In this document: piece after piece, positions 33,769 through 43,500 of the stretch | Layout of the letters: every line of letters starts with the position of its first letter | Numbering within the stretch: the stretch's first letter is position 1 | Source: Muribaculum sp. | GTDB lineage: Bacteria; Bacillota; Clostridia; Lachnospirales; Lachnospiraceae | Assembly: GCA_023663505.1 (NCBI GenBank) | Contig: JAMPHH010000002.1 | Location: 62,001 to 126,000 of the forward strand | Length of the DNA stretch: 64,000 bases | Direction of reading: 5' to 3' | Position numbers and translations under genes: made by a program | The notes under the pieces: generated by a model | Database searches by the model: none | What the model saw: only the letters and a program-made list of their open reading frames with translations | What the model was told of the DNA's origin: nothing

Positions 33769-34622
33769 GTATAATCAAGACAAGAAACCTCACATATGAA
33801 TATATCAGGCGGGACGAGGAGGGCAATGTGGAGGGCATCACCACGGCGGTGGATGATGTCTCCTTAAATGTCCATGCGGGGGAATTCATCGCCATTCTCG
33901 GGCATAACGGTTCCGGCAAATCCACTCTGGCAAAGCATATTAATGCGATCCTGCACCCCACGGAGGGGACGGTTTGGGTGGACGGGAGGGACACCTCCGA
34001 CGAGAGTCAGGTTTGGGAGATACGCCAGACCGCGGGCATGGTGTTCCAGAATCCCGACAATCAGATCATCGGTCAGGTGGTGGAGGAGGACGTGGGCTTT
34101 GGACCGGAGAATATGGGGGTTCCAACGAAGGAGATCTGGGAGCGCGTGGCGGAAAGCCTGCGCGCCGTGGGTATGTATCAATACCGTAAATTTTCCCCCA
34201 ATAAGCTCTCTGGCGGACAGAAGCAGAGAGTGTCTATCGCGGGCGTCTTGGCGATGCATCCCAAATGTATTATCTTAGACGAGCCCACCGCCATGCTCGA
34301 CCCCAACGGGCGAAGGGAGGTTATCCGCGCCGTGCGGGGGCTGAATGATGTGGAGAAGATCACGGTGGTGCTGATCACCCACTACATGGAGGAGACCATT
34401 CATGCGGACAGGATATTCGTCATGGAATCAGGCAGGATCGCAATGGAGGGGACGCCGAGAGAGATTTTCTCTCAGGTGGAGCGTTTGAAGGAGCTTCGGC
34501 TTGACGTGCCGCAGGTGACGCTCTTGGCGCATGAGCTCAAGGGCAGGGGACTGAGGCTGCCGGACGGAATCCTTACCACACAGGAGCTCGTGGAGGCGAT
34601 GAAAAGGAATGCGTATATATAA
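33765..34622 (+). CDS. ecfA1: ECF transporter ATPase EcfA1
   Basis: One of two ATPases of the energy-coupling factor module that powers uptake of vitamins and metals by swappable S components. The protein (285 aa) has Walker A GHNGSGKST (46-54), FQNPDNQIIGQVVEEDVGFG (Q-loop region typical of EcfA1), LSGGQKQR, Walker B CIILDEPTAMLDP and the H-loop (LITHYMEE). It starts with ATG overlapping the CheY-like gene's stop. The order ecfA1-ecfA2-ecfT-truA is the standard one in Firmicutes. Confidence 0.93.
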   Translation: MSIIKTRNLTYEYIRRDEEGNVEGITTAVDDVSLNVHAGEFIAILGHNGSGKSTLAKHINAILHPTEGTVWVDGRDTSDESQVWEIRQTAGMVFQNPDNQIIGQVVEEDVGFGPENMGVPTKEIWERVAESLRAVGMYQYRKFSPNKLSGGQKQRVSIAGVLAMHPKCIILDEPTAMLDPNGRREVIRAVRGLNDVEKITVVLITHYMEETIHADRIFVMESGRIAMEGTPREIFSQVERLKELRLDVPQVTLLAHELKGRGLRLPDGILTTQELVEAMKRNAYI

Positions 34623-34651
34623 GCGATTCTGATCTGTAAGGAGGAATTATT

Positions 34652-35500
34652 TTGTCCATTATTTTAGACCATGTCAATTATATCTATGGTGAGGACACTA
34701 CCACGCCTGTGCATGCGCTGAAGGATATCTGCCTGCAGATTCAGGACGGACAGTTCGTGGGGATCATTGGACATACGGGCTCCGGCAAATCCACTCTAAT
34801 GCAGCATTTAAACGGGCTCGTGCGTGCAACGAGCGGGCATATTTACTATAATGGCGAGGATATCTATGATCGTGATTATGATATGAAAAAGCTGCGAAGC
34901 AGGGTGGGGTTGGTGTTCCAATATCCGGAGCATCAGCTTTTTGAGATAGACGTGTTCTCTGATGTGTGTTTCGGTCCGAGGAATCTCGGTCTGGACAGGA
35001 AGGAGACGGAGCTGCGTGCGTATGACGCGCTGCGCAAGGTGGGCCTTCCGAATGAATTGTTCTACCAGTCACCCTTTGAGCTCTCAGGCGGACAGAAGCG
35101 ACGGGTTGCCATTGCGGGAGTGCTGGCAATGAAGCCGGAGGTGCTGATCTTAGATGAACCCACGGCGGGGCTGGACCCGAAGGGGCGTGACGAGATTCTG
35201 AGGCAGGTGAAAAAGCTGCAGACGGAGACAGGGCTGACGATTCTTTTGGTGTCACACAGCATGGAGGACGTGGCGGAGTATGTGGATCGCATTATCGTCA
35301 TGAACGATGGCGGCATCTTACTGGAGGGCGCGCCGAGGGACGTGTTTTCTCATTATGAGGAGCTGGAGGAGGTCGGGCTGGCGGCGCCGCAGGTGACATA
35401 TATTTTGACAGAGCTTAGAAAAAACGGGTTAGATGTGGCTACCGCAGCTATTACGATAGGAGAAGCGGCGGAGGAGATAGTGAGGGCGCTGCACAGGTAG
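34652..35500 (+). CDS. ecfA2: ECF transporter ATPase EcfA2
   Basis: Second ATPase of the module (282 aa), TTG start with AGGAGGAA upstream. Walker A GHTGSGKST (40-48), VFQYPEHQLFEIDVFSDVCFG, LSGGQKRR, Walker B VLILDEPTAGLDP and LLVSHSMEDV. It forms a heterodimer with EcfA1 on EcfT in the membrane. The gene is 29 bases after ecfA1. Confidence 0.93.
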   Translation: MSIILDHVNYIYGEDTTTPVHALKDICLQIQDGQFVGIIGHTGSGKSTLMQHLNGLVRATSGHIYYNGEDIYDRDYDMKKLRSRVGLVFQYPEHQLFEIDVFSDVCFGPRNLGLDRKETELRAYDALRKVGLPNELFYQSPFELSGGQKRRVAIAGVLAMKPEVLILDEPTAGLDPKGRDEILRQVKKLQTETGLTILLVSHSMEDVAEYVDRIIVMNDGGILLEGAPRDVFSHYEELEEVGLAAPQVTYILTELRKNGLDVATAAITIGEAAEEIVRALHR

Positions 35501-35513
35501 TCCGGGGAGTTTT

Positions 35514-36317
35514 ATGTTACGAGATATCACTTTAGGGCAATATTATTCAACTGAATCCTTTATCCATAAACTGGACCCCAGAGTCAAGCTGTGGGGAACT
35601 TGTTTTTACATCATTTCCCTTTTTTGCTTTAAGAATTTTGTGGGATATCTGTTTGCGATACTTTTTCTTGCGCTGGTGATCAGGCTCTCCAAGGTGCCGT
35701 TTCGTTTTATGGTAAAGGGCATGAAGGCGATTGTATTCCTGCTGTTGATCACGGTGGGCTTCAATCTGTTCCTGACGCCGGGAACACCTGTAGTGAGTGT
35801 GTGGAGGCTGACAGTCACTTGGGAGGGACTGGTGTTGGCGGCGACTATGGCGATGCGGCTAAGCCTACTGGTCATCAGCTCCTCGGTGATGACGCTGACC
35901 ACAACCCCCAACAATCTCACTGACGGCATGGAGAAAATGATGAGTCCCCTAAAGCTGTTCAAGCTTCCGGTACATGAGGTGGCAATGATGATGTCCATTG
36001 CGCTGCGTTTTATCCCAATTCTGTTGGAGGAGACGGATAAGATCATGAAAGCGCAGATTGCCAGAGGAGCGGATTTTGAGAGTGGCAACCTGTTTAAGAG
36101 GGTCAAAGCCATGGTGCCTCTGCTGGTGCCTTTGTTTATCTCCGCGTTTCGCAGGGCGAATGATCTGGCGATGGCTATGGAGGCGAGATGCTACAGAGGA
36201 GGCGAGGGGCGCACGAAAATGAAGCCGTTGATCTACCAAAGGCGGGATTATACGGCATATGCGGGACTTTTGATATATTTTGTGGCGGGCGTGATATTGG
36301 GGAGGATGACATTTTAG
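35514..36317 (+). CDS. ecfT: ECF transporter transmembrane component EcfT
   Basis: The membrane scaffold (267 aa) that couples ATPases to S components. It starts ITLGQYYSTESFIHKLDPRVKL, has four to six hydrophobic segments, and the coupling helices carry the family Ala-Arg-Gly motif (IARGADFESG) near 182-190 and a second arginine motif (MEARCYRGGEGRTKM). It is 13 bases after ecfA2 and 16 bases before truA. Confidence 0.93.
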   Translation: MLRDITLGQYYSTESFIHKLDPRVKLWGTCFYIISLFCFKNFVGYLFAILFLALVIRLSKVPFRFMVKGMKAIVFLLLITVGFNLFLTPGTPVVSVWRLTVTWEGLVLAATMAMRLSLLVISSSVMTLTTTPNNLTDGMEKMMSPLKLFKLPVHEVAMMMSIALRFIPILLEETDKIMKAQIARGADFESGNLFKRVKAMVPLLVPLFISAFRRANDLAMAMEARCYRGGEGRTKMKPLIYQRRDYTAYAGLLIYFVAGVILGRMTF

Positions 36318-36333
36318 CTTGGAGGAGAGGGGT

Positions 36334-37107
36334 ATGGACAGAAAGCGGGTGCGTCTTGTGGTGTCCTACGACGGCACCGCCTATCATGGCTGGCAGGTAC
36401 AGAATAACGGCATCACGATCGAGAGCGAGTTGAATCGCTGTCTCTCGGAGCTGCTACGGGAGCCCATTCAGGTGATTGGCGCCAGCCGCACGGACGCGGG
36501 GGTACATGCTCTGGGGAATGTCGCGGTGTTTGATACCGCGTCGCGTATGCCCGCGGAGAAAATCTCCTATGCGCTCAATCAGCGCCTTCCGGAGGATATT
36601 CGGATTCAGCGCTCGGAGGAGGTGGATCCGCAATGGCATCCCCGCCGCTGTGAGAGCCGCAAGACCTATGAATATCGCATCTGTCGAAGTGAATTTCCGA
36701 TTCCCGTGAAAAGACTCTATTCACTTTTTACCTATCGAAGCTTAGATGTGGATAAAATGCGCGAAGCGGCGGCGTATCTGGTGGGGGAGCATGATTTTAA
36801 GAGCTTCTGCCAGACGGGGGCACAGGTGGAGAGCACCGTGCGAACGATTTATGAATTGACTCTGGAGGAACAGGGGCAGGACTTGGTGGTTCGCGTCTGC
36901 GGCAATGGTTTCCTCTATAATATGGTGCGCATTATCGTAGGGACGCTGATAGAGGTGGGCGAGGGCAGACGCCGACCTGATGATATGGCGGAGGTCTTGG
37001 AGCGGCGCGACAGGAAGCTTGCCGGTCCCACGGCTCCCGCCCATGGATTATTCCTAGTAAAATACGAGTGGTGCGAAAGTGGTGACCAAGCTTCTCTTAT
37101 TTCTTGA
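36334..37107 (+). CDS. truA: tRNA pseudouridine synthase A
   Basis: TruA converts uridines 38-40 of the tRNA anticodon arm to pseudouridine. The 257-aa protein has the catalytic motif GASRTDAGVHALGN with D54, YHGWQVQ near the start and FLYNMVRIIVGTLIEVG near the end. ATG at 36334 follows GGAGGAGAGG; an in-frame TTG at 36319 is less likely. In most Firmicutes rplM follows directly; here two minus-strand genes intervene, the first overlapping the truA end by 11 bases. Confidence 0.93.
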   Translation: MDRKRVRLVVSYDGTAYHGWQVQNNGITIESELNRCLSELLREPIQVIGASRTDAGVHALGNVAVFDTASRMPAEKISYALNQRLPEDIRIQRSEEVDPQWHPRRCESRKTYEYRICRSEFPIPVKRLYSLFTYRSLDVDKMREAAAYLVGEHDFKSFCQTGAQVESTVRTIYELTLEEQGQDLVVRVCGNGFLYNMVRIIVGTLIEVGEGRRRPDDMAEVLERRDRKLAGPTAPAHGLFLVKYEWCESGDQASLIS

Positions 37108-37660
37108 TATCTGCAGGAGTCAGGCGCTCGGTGGCTTTTCTTGCATTGCTGTAATAGGTCAGCGCCACGACTCTGCCAGAGGTATTGTTTGAAACAATCA
37201 CCAGACACTCATTGCTGTCGGTATTCTGGTAAAAGGTTGCCGTTGCTGCGCTCTGTGCTATATCGCCAAGAATCTCAAAGGAGGTATCATATGGAAATGT
37301 GAGCAAGTCATCTAAGGAGATGACTGCGTCCCCAATCTTTACGCCATACATGCTATATATCCTGTTGTCGGTGTGGAGACCGGACTGTCTTCCGTCAATA
37401 TAGATAATGCCGATGCTGTTTTCGCTGTCGCCGTCCACGGTGATCTCGCTATCCGTGTATTCGTAGATTTTGCTGAGCATATTGGGATTGTCAGACAGCG
37501 AGATACCCAGCGTGCGCGCAAGATCGTATTTGGACATTTTTAAATAAGGGGTCAAATCCGTGATCTCCGGATTCACATAATTGAGGATTGCCTTTCCGGC
37601 AGTTACCACGATAATAATAAGGATTGCCCACGTGAGAACTTTTTTAATTGTTTTAGCCAT
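37097..37660 (-). CDS. Membrane-anchored protein of unknown function, paralogue 1
   Basis: A 187-aa protein with one N-terminal transmembrane helix (about 9-27) and an extracytoplasmic domain (DLTPYLKMSKYDLARTLGIS, GIIYIDGRQSGLHTDNRIYS, VVALTYYSNARKATERL). It shares most of its length with the gene at 37756-38310, so the two come from a tandem duplication. GGGAGG lies upstream of the ATG. No known domain recognised. The position inside the truA-rplM gap and the 3' overlap with truA suggest an insertion specific to this lineage. Confidence 0.7.
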   Translation of the reverse strand: MAKTIKKVLTWAILIIIVVTAGKAILNYVNPEITDLTPYLKMSKYDLARTLGISLSDNPNMLSKIYEYTDSEITVDGDSENSIGIIYIDGRQSGLHTDNRIYSMYGVKIGDAVISLDDLLTFPYDTSFEILGDIAQSAATATFYQNTDSNECLVIVSNNTSGRVVALTYYSNARKATERLTPADIKK

Positions 37661-37755
37661 GATTTGATTCGCCTCCCGATTTTAACTATTTCCTGTTTTG
37701 GTGTATGAATTGCAGCGTGAACGCTGGGTGGTGCGAAAGGGGAACTGAGTTTTGC

Positions 37756-38310
37756 TTACTTCATAGAGGATAGCTGTTCAGTAGCTTTCTTACCATTGCT
37801 ATAATAGGTCAGTGCCACGACTCTGTTGGAAGTGTCGTTTACGACGACAACCAAGCAGTCGTTATTGGTGTAATTCTGATAAAAGGTTGCTGTCGAGGCG
37901 CCCTGTCCGATATCGTTCAGAACCTCATACTTTCTCTCATATGGATAGGTGATCTTATCCTCCAAGGAGATGAATGCGTCTCCGATCTTTATACCGTACA
38001 TGCCATATATCCTGCTGTCGGTATGGAGACCGGACTGCTGTCCGTCAATATAGATGATGCCGAAGCTGTTTCCGCTGTTGCCGTCAACGGTGATCTCGCC
38101 CTCTGTGTATTCGTAAATTTTTTTGAGCATGTTGGGATTGTCAGACAGCGAGACTCCAAGGGTGCGTTCAAGATCGGATTTGGTCATTTTTAAATAAGGG
38201 GTCAGATCTGTGACCTTCGGATTCACAAAATTGAGGAATGCCTTCCCCGCAATTACCGCGATAATGATAAGGATTACCCATTTGATAGCTTTTTTTACTG
38301 TTTTATCCAT
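37756..38310 (-). CDS. Membrane-anchored protein of unknown function, paralogue 2
   Basis: A 184-aa paralogue of the neighbour at 37097-37660: same N-terminal helix (KWVILIIIAVIAGKAFLNF), same DLTPYLKMTKSDLERTLG, same GIIYIDGQQSGLHTDSRIYG. The ATG at 38310 has GGGAGGCG upstream; a further in-frame ATG at 38331 lies before that site. It probably acts outside the membrane as a small sensor or inhibitor, but no function can be assigned. First gene of the two-gene minus-strand unit. Confidence 0.7.
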   Translation of the reverse strand: MDKTVKKAIKWVILIIIAVIAGKAFLNFVNPKVTDLTPYLKMTKSDLERTLGVSLSDNPNMLKKIYEYTEGEITVDGNSGNSFGIIYIDGQQSGLHTDSRIYGMYGIKIGDAFISLEDKITYPYERKYEVLNDIGQGASTATFYQNYTNNDCLVVVVNDTSNRVVALTYYSNGKKATEQLSSMK

Positions 38311-38421
38311 GGTTCGCCTCCCGCTTTTCATTAGTAGGTGATATCTATTATTTTAGCCATATTATGGATATCCGTCAATATTCTTTTGATATCTTAGGGC
38401 AAAAACTTTGCAAATTCTATC

Positions 38422-38450
38422 TTGACAGCGGGCATTCCATATCATATAAT
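38422..38450 (+). promoter_or_regulatory. Consensus promoter of rplM-rpsI
   Basis: TTGACA (38422-38427), 17-base spacer, TATAAT (38445-38450). Confidence 0.9.
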
Positions 38451-38456
38451 ATACAA

Positions 38457-38624
38457 CTGTGACAGTGTTTAGAAATGCTTGGTCAAAGCCCCGATTGAGC
38501 ATTTTTGATAAAGAACCTACATTGTATGAATCGTTGCCCGGAGTGTGCTTGGGAGGTGGCCGGACATCCGCCGAACAGTAACAGTCCTGACACAAAACGC
38601 AAAAGTAACTATGGAGGAAACATC
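38457..38624 (+). promoter_or_regulatory. rplM leader, possible L13-type autoregulatory RNA
   Basis: A leader of about 168 bases between promoter and rplM. It contains a GGTGG-CCGGACAT-CCGCC hairpin near 38556-38573. Firmicute rplM operons often carry an L13-binding leader; a match is not shown here. Confidence 0.35.
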
Positions 38625-39053
38625 ATGAAAACATTTATGGCTAGTCCGGCTACAATCGATAGAAAATGGTATGTAGTAGACGCTGAAGGCAAGACTCTCG
38701 GTCGTTTGGCTTCCGAGGTTGCCAAGGTTTTAAGAGGTAAGAATAAGCCGATCTTCACACCCCACATGGATACCGGCGATTATGTGATCGTCATCAACGC
38801 CGAGAAGGTGAAGGTAACCGGTAAGAAGATGGATCAGAAGATTTATTATCATCATTCCGACTATGTGGGCGGTATGAAAGAGACTACCCTTAGAGAGAAG
38901 CTGGCAAAGAAGCCTGAGCAGGTGATCGAGCTGGCTGTCAAGGGAATGCTTCCCAAGGGACCTTTAGGAAGACAGATGTACACCAAGCTGCACGTATACG
39001 CGGGACCTGACCACAAGCATGCTGCTCAGAAGCCCGAAGTGCTGACATTCTAA
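38625..39053 (+). CDS. rplM: 50S ribosomal protein L13
   Basis: The 142-aa product matches L13 in length and pattern: RKWYVVDAEGKTLGRLASEV, GDYVIVINAEKVKVTGKK, and the C-terminal GMLPKGPLGRQMYTKLHVY and HAAQKPEVL. It is an early assembly protein of the large subunit. TGGAGGAAAC precedes the ATG. It is followed after 25 bases by rpsI, as in nearly all bacteria. Confidence 0.97.
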   Translation: MKTFMASPATIDRKWYVVDAEGKTLGRLASEVAKVLRGKNKPIFTPHMDTGDYVIVINAEKVKVTGKKMDQKIYYHHSDYVGGMKETTLREKLAKKPEQVIELAVKGMLPKGPLGRQMYTKLHVYAGPDHKHAAQKPEVLTF

Positions 39054-39078
39054 AGGACTGAAAGGAGGAGAATAAGAC

Positions 39079-39474
39079 ATGGCTAAGACAGAGAGATATT
39101 ATGGTACAGGCAGAAGGAAAAAGGCGATTGCCAGAGTATATTTGGTTCCCGGCAAGGGTAAAGTAACCATCAACAAGAGAGATATGGACGAGTATTTTGG
39201 TCTTGAGACCTTGAAGGTGATCGTGCGTCAGCCCTTGGTTGCGACGGATACCGTTGAGAAATTTGACGTGATCGTAAATGTGAAGGGCGGCGGGTATACC
39301 GGACAGGCAGGCGCCGTGAGACACGGTATTGCCAGAGCTTTGCTTCAGGTGGACGGCGAGTACAGACCTGTTCTGAAAAAGGCGGGTTTCCTGACCAGAG
39401 ACCCTCGTATGAAGGAGAGAAAAAAGTACGGCTTGAAGGCAGCGAGACGCGCGCCTCAGTTCTCAAAGAGATAA
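39079..39474 (+). CDS. rpsI: 30S ribosomal protein S9
   Basis: A 131-aa protein with the S9 pattern: YYGTGRRKKAIARVYLVPG at the start, GGGYTGQAGAVRHGIARAL in the middle and the basic tail KKYGLKAARRAPQFSKR that reaches the ribosomal P site. AAAGGAGGAG lies upstream. Last gene of the rplM transcript, followed by a terminator. Confidence 0.97.
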   Translation: MAKTERYYGTGRRKKAIARVYLVPGKGKVTINKRDMDEYFGLETLKVIVRQPLVATDTVEKFDVIVNVKGGGYTGQAGAVRHGIARALLQVDGEYRPVLKKAGFLTRDPRMKERKKYGLKAARRAPQFSKR

Positions 39475-39540
39475 GATTTTATCTCTTGAGGTAATTTTAT
39501 CTCTTGAGGTAAATTTACAGCGACTTCAAAAAGAGCGCAA

Positions 39541-39589
39541 AACTCCCGAGAAGCTGGCGGAAACCTGCCTGCTTTCGGGGGTTTTCTTT
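39541..39589 (+). terminator. Terminator after rpsI
   Basis: CTCCCGAGAAGC pairs with GCTTTCGGGGG, followed by TTTTCTTT. A duplicated ATTTTATCTCTTGAGGTAA (39476-39512) lies between the stop codon and the hairpin. Confidence 0.8.
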
Positions 39590-39649
39590 ATTTTAAGGTT
39601 GGTCAATGATTTTCAGAAATATGGTGTTAGTATTGACAGAAAGTTGCAC

Positions 39650-39678
39650 TTGCAACATAAGTGAAAACATGATATAGT
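39650..39678 (+). promoter_or_regulatory. Promoter of the small structured RNA
   Basis: TTGCAA (39650-39655), 17-base spacer, TATAGT (39673-39678). Confidence 0.65.
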
Positions 39679-39684
39679 GTAGAT

Positions 39685-39780
39685 ACAAAAAGCGGAAACA
39701 ACCGCCCACAAAGTGGTTAGCTTCCGTATTAGGCTGAAGCCTGCCAACATCCGCTAAGATACAAGGCAGGCTTTTTTATT
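39685..39780 (+). ncRNA. Small structured RNA, candidate type I antitoxin
   Basis: A short transcript between its own promoter and terminator. AGCGGA (39690-39695) pairs with TCCGCT, enclosing two hairpins: AACC/GGTT around GCCCACAAAGT, and AGGCT/AGCCT. A terminator AGCCTGCC (39738-39745) with GGCAGGCT (39765-39772) and TTTTTT follows and competes with the second hairpin. Its 3' end overlaps the stop codon of the small hydrophobic reading frame on the other strand (39776-39856). That convergent layout is that of type I antitoxins of the par/Fst and holin-like toxin loci. A riboswitch is the alternative. Confidence 0.5.
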
Positions 39781-39856
39781 TTCGCTTGTTGTTCCTATCT
39801 ATATAGGCAAGCAGCGCAATCAGGAAGGTACCGCCTAAAAATAACAGGCTTAGAAT
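39776..39856 (-). pseudogene. Remnant of a holin-like small hydrophobic toxin
   Basis: On the minus strand 26 codons read SLLFLGGTFLIALLAYIDRN then NKRK and stop: one hydrophobic helix and a basic tail, the form of the putative holin-like toxins of Firmicute type I toxin-antitoxin loci. An in-frame TAA (39857-39859) stands directly before it, and no start codon or ribosome binding site is left, because the start region of the next plus-strand gene occupies the place. I infer a toxin gene that has lost its 5' end. Confidence 0.45.
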
Positions 39857-39875
39857 TTACTTAAGGAGGATAACC

Positions 39876-40406
39876 ATGAAGGACACGGCACCCACCATGG
39901 AGGAGATCACCGAGGTCAACAGACTGCGCGAACAGTCAACCTTTCAGGAGCTTCAGGCTATGGAGTTCTATCGGGACAGCAGGAAGGCGGCTATCGTCAA
40001 GAACATGACCGTCCGTCTGATGCAGTACGCGAATGATGCAAACAGGGAGAAGGTATGGAAGCTTTGTAAAAAGCTTGCCTCTTACACTCATGCTCCGGTC
40101 AAGCTCAAGGATTATCAACGAATGAAGCCATATGCCGAGGACGAGGATATTGTGGACGTGATCTTAAGCTCCCTGCGTGACGATCCCTATCCCTTTGGCT
40201 CCTCCCCCTTGGAGCCGATACAGGGATATTATTATGCGATAGCTGTTCTCTCCCAGTCAGAGTATAAGCGCGCCGAGTGCTTGGAGCTGCTTACCGACAT
40301 AGCAGAATATTTTAAAGTGCACCAGCCGGACGAGCTTCGGCTGCTTGAGCGCAACATGGACGTACTGAAATCCGATTATCCGGATTTGGCGAAAATAATT
40401 TCCTGA
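39876..40406 (+). CDS. Uncharacterised cytoplasmic protein
   Basis: A 176-aa, mostly helical protein of no family I recognise. It has no signal or transmembrane segment; charged helices (MEEITEVNRLREQSTFQELQ, DANREKVWKLCKKLASY) are followed by a segment DDPYPFGSSPLEPIQGYYYA and a C-terminal helix pair. AGGAGG is seven bases before the ATG. It stands alone between the RNA locus and the histidine kinase gene. Confidence 0.65.
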   Translation: MKDTAPTMEEITEVNRLREQSTFQELQAMEFYRDSRKAAIVKNMTVRLMQYANDANREKVWKLCKKLASYTHAPVKLKDYQRMKPYAEDEDIVDVILSSLRDDPYPFGSSPLEPIQGYYYAIAVLSQSEYKRAECLELLTDIAEYFKVHQPDELRLLERNMDVLKSDYPDLAKIIS

Positions 40407-40508
40407 TAGTATCTTGTTTTTTGATGACTAAACTGCTATATTTGATGTAGTATGGACAGGTGCCTTTGAGGTACGGGTTCTAAAGCAAAAGATATACGAG
40501 GAACAGTC

Positions 40509-43500
40509 ATGAAAAAGAGAAAACCGATACAAGAGATTATTTTTGTCCTGATCCTGTTATTTGCAATGGTATTGCTTTTCTTCCGGTTCACAACCAACAA
40601 CAGCAGCCGGACGGAGGCGCAGAACAGGGATTATGCGGCAGATTCTGCGCAGATGAAGTCTGAGCAGGTAGACGATGAGCTGAACAATGCTCTGAATCAA
40701 ATCAGAACATATGCGTACTTTGTGGGGGAGGGGCTGACGCAGCCCGTGGTCACGGCGCAGATGTTGAACAGAATGGAGGAGAACTCGCGGTTTGACGCAA
40801 TTATGTATACAGATGCGAGGGGTATGGACTACACATCTGACGGACGGACCGCGGAGGTGCCGGCAAGGAGATTCTATCAAGATGGGATCATCGGTAACAG
40901 CGGCATTGAGGTGATATTTGACCCTCACTTTTTTGATGAGACGTTGGTCAGCTTTTATGCGCCGGTCTATCATAAGGGTGAGATTATCGGTGTGTTGAGG
41001 GGAGTTTTTCTGGCGGAGGAGTATCTGAAGGATATGCTTACCACCACATACTTTGGAGAGAAGGCGCAGGTGTTTTTGTGTGTGCCGGACGGAAGGGTGA
41101 TTGCCAGCTCCGGCAGCGAGATATATGACGAGCATATCGCGGACACTCTGGTGGAAATGGGGGCGCTCGACCAAGCGGCTGCGGATCGGGTCATAGGGGT
41201 CTTTGAGAACGGCGGGGCAGGAGCCTTTGCCAGCGGCGCCTCCGCTATTACGGACAATGTCTGTGTCACATGGCTTCCGAGCAATCAGTATGTTTTGGTG
41301 CAGACATTCCCTCAAAATGTGACTCAGAGCATGGTCGATGAGGAGAATCTGGCGGGCATCGAGCTGGAGATCATGCTGATCGTCCTGTTTGTGGTCTATA
41401 TTCTTGTTATTTTGATTCGCACGGGACGCAGACGAAAGGCTCTGGAGCAGGAAAATCGGGAGATGGGATACATCATCAACGGTGTCACCACGTTGTTTTC
41501 CCGATTCGCCATGGTTGACTTAAAGGCTGACACCTATCAATATCTGGCGGGTACTAAGCCTGAAGGCGACGGGATCGCGGACAGCGGATATTATCGGAGT
41601 CTTGTGGATTATTTGGCGGCTTCCGTGGACAAGGAGCAGCGTCAGGAGTTCATAGATTTCATGGATAAGGATGCTATTATTGAAGCCATGGCGGAACACG
41701 ACGATCTTAGGTTTGAGCGTCATGTGACGAAGGACGGGCATTCGGAGTGGGAGCATATGAATTTGATCTGCTTGGAGAGAGATAAGGGTAAGGTATCCAA
41801 GCTTTTGTCTATCCGTCAGAACATCACAGATGTGAAGGAGCGGGAGCTGCGTATCCGCAGGGAGAGATCGCGGGCAAACAGAAGGGAAAGACAGTATCGT
41901 ATTGCGCTCATGTCCAATGCCTTCTGCAGCTTTGAGTTTAATCTGACGCAGGATTTGATAGAGCAGGATATTGTCAGAAGTGTGGGCGGGAAGCAGGTCT
42001 CCTTCTTAGAACGGTCAGGTTTGACCGCTCCCTGCAAGGCGTCGGAATGCTTTGAGCGATGGAAGGAATTTGTCTTGGAGGAGTCCATGGAGGATTACTC
42101 CGACATTGTAAATATTGACAATCTGGAGCGTTGCTTTGAACAGGGCGACAGGGAGGTCGTGGTCGAGTATTGGGGGAAGAGTGCAGGTGACAGCCAGATG
42201 TGTGTGCGCCAGTCCTTTGTCATGACTGAGGACGAGGAGTCAGGAGACATCATGGTCATGGTTACAGCCAAGGACATCACGGAGCAGGTTCGCAAGCAGA
42301 GGGAGCAGACGCAGGTGCTTCAGGACGCGCTGATGCAGGCGCAGCATGCCAACAAAGCGAAGACCACGTTTTTGTCCAATATGTCCCATGATATCCGCAC
42401 ACCCATGAATGCCATCATAGGATTTTCCACCATTGCCGTCAGCCATATTGACAACAGGGAGCAGGTCTTGGATTGTCTGCAGAAGGTGCTCTCCTCCAGC
42501 AATCATCTGCTGAGCCTGATCAACGATATTTTGGACATGAGCAGGATTGAGAGCGGAAAGGTACAGATCAAGGAGCAGGAGTGCAATATTTCCGAGCTGA
42601 TGCACAATCTGGTCAGCATCATTCAGCCCCAGATCAAGGCAAAGCAGCTGGAATTGTTTATTGATACCTTTGATGTGGCAAATGAAGATGTGATCGCTGA
42701 CCCGCTGAAGCTGAATCAGGTGTTCATCAATCTGATGAGCAATGCGGTGAAGTATACGCCCGCGGGAGGTTCGATTTCCTTTAAGATCATACAGAAGACC
42801 ACATTCCGGCACGGATACGGGGATTATGTGTTTGTCATCAAGGACAACGGTACCGGAATGTCCCCGAATTTTGTGGAGCATATTTTTGAGCCCTTTGAGC
42901 GGGAGTCCACCGTGACACAGAGCGGCATTCAGGGAACCGGTCTGGGCATGGCTATCACCAGAAACATTGTGGAGATGATGAACGGTACGATCAGCGTGGA
43001 GAGCGAGGTTGGAAAGGGAAGTACCTTCACGGTGGAATTGAGCCTGAAGCTGCAGGATACGGAGAGGACAGAGCAGCAGATCAAGGAGCTGGAGGGGCTG
43101 CGTGCGTTGGTTGTAGATGATGACTTCAATGCCTGCGACGGCGTCAGCAAGATGCTGAAGCAGATCGGTCTGCGCTCCGAGTGGACCACGTCCGGCAGGG
43201 AGGCGGTGTACCGCGCAAAGAGCGCGCATGATGACGGGGATTCCTACCACACCTTCATCATAGACTGGCAGATGCCGGGGCTCAGCGGGATAGAGACCGC
43301 CAAGGAGATTCGCAAGGTGATAGGCGCGGAGGCTCCCATTATCATATTGACTGCCTATGACTGGACGGATATCGAGGAGGAGGCGAAGTCGGTGGGCGTC
43401 ACGGCGTTCTGCGCGAAGCCTCTGTTCATGTCAGACTTAAAGACCGTGCTGCTTGCCGCCAACAATATGTTGGAGAAGCAGGAGGAGGTTCCCGAGTGGA

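Noticed and set aside
39685..39780. c-di-GMP or other known riboswitch
   Set aside because: I could not fit the conserved core of any class I know; own promoter and terminator and the convergent toxin-like frame favour an antisense RNA. It stays open, hence the modest confidence.
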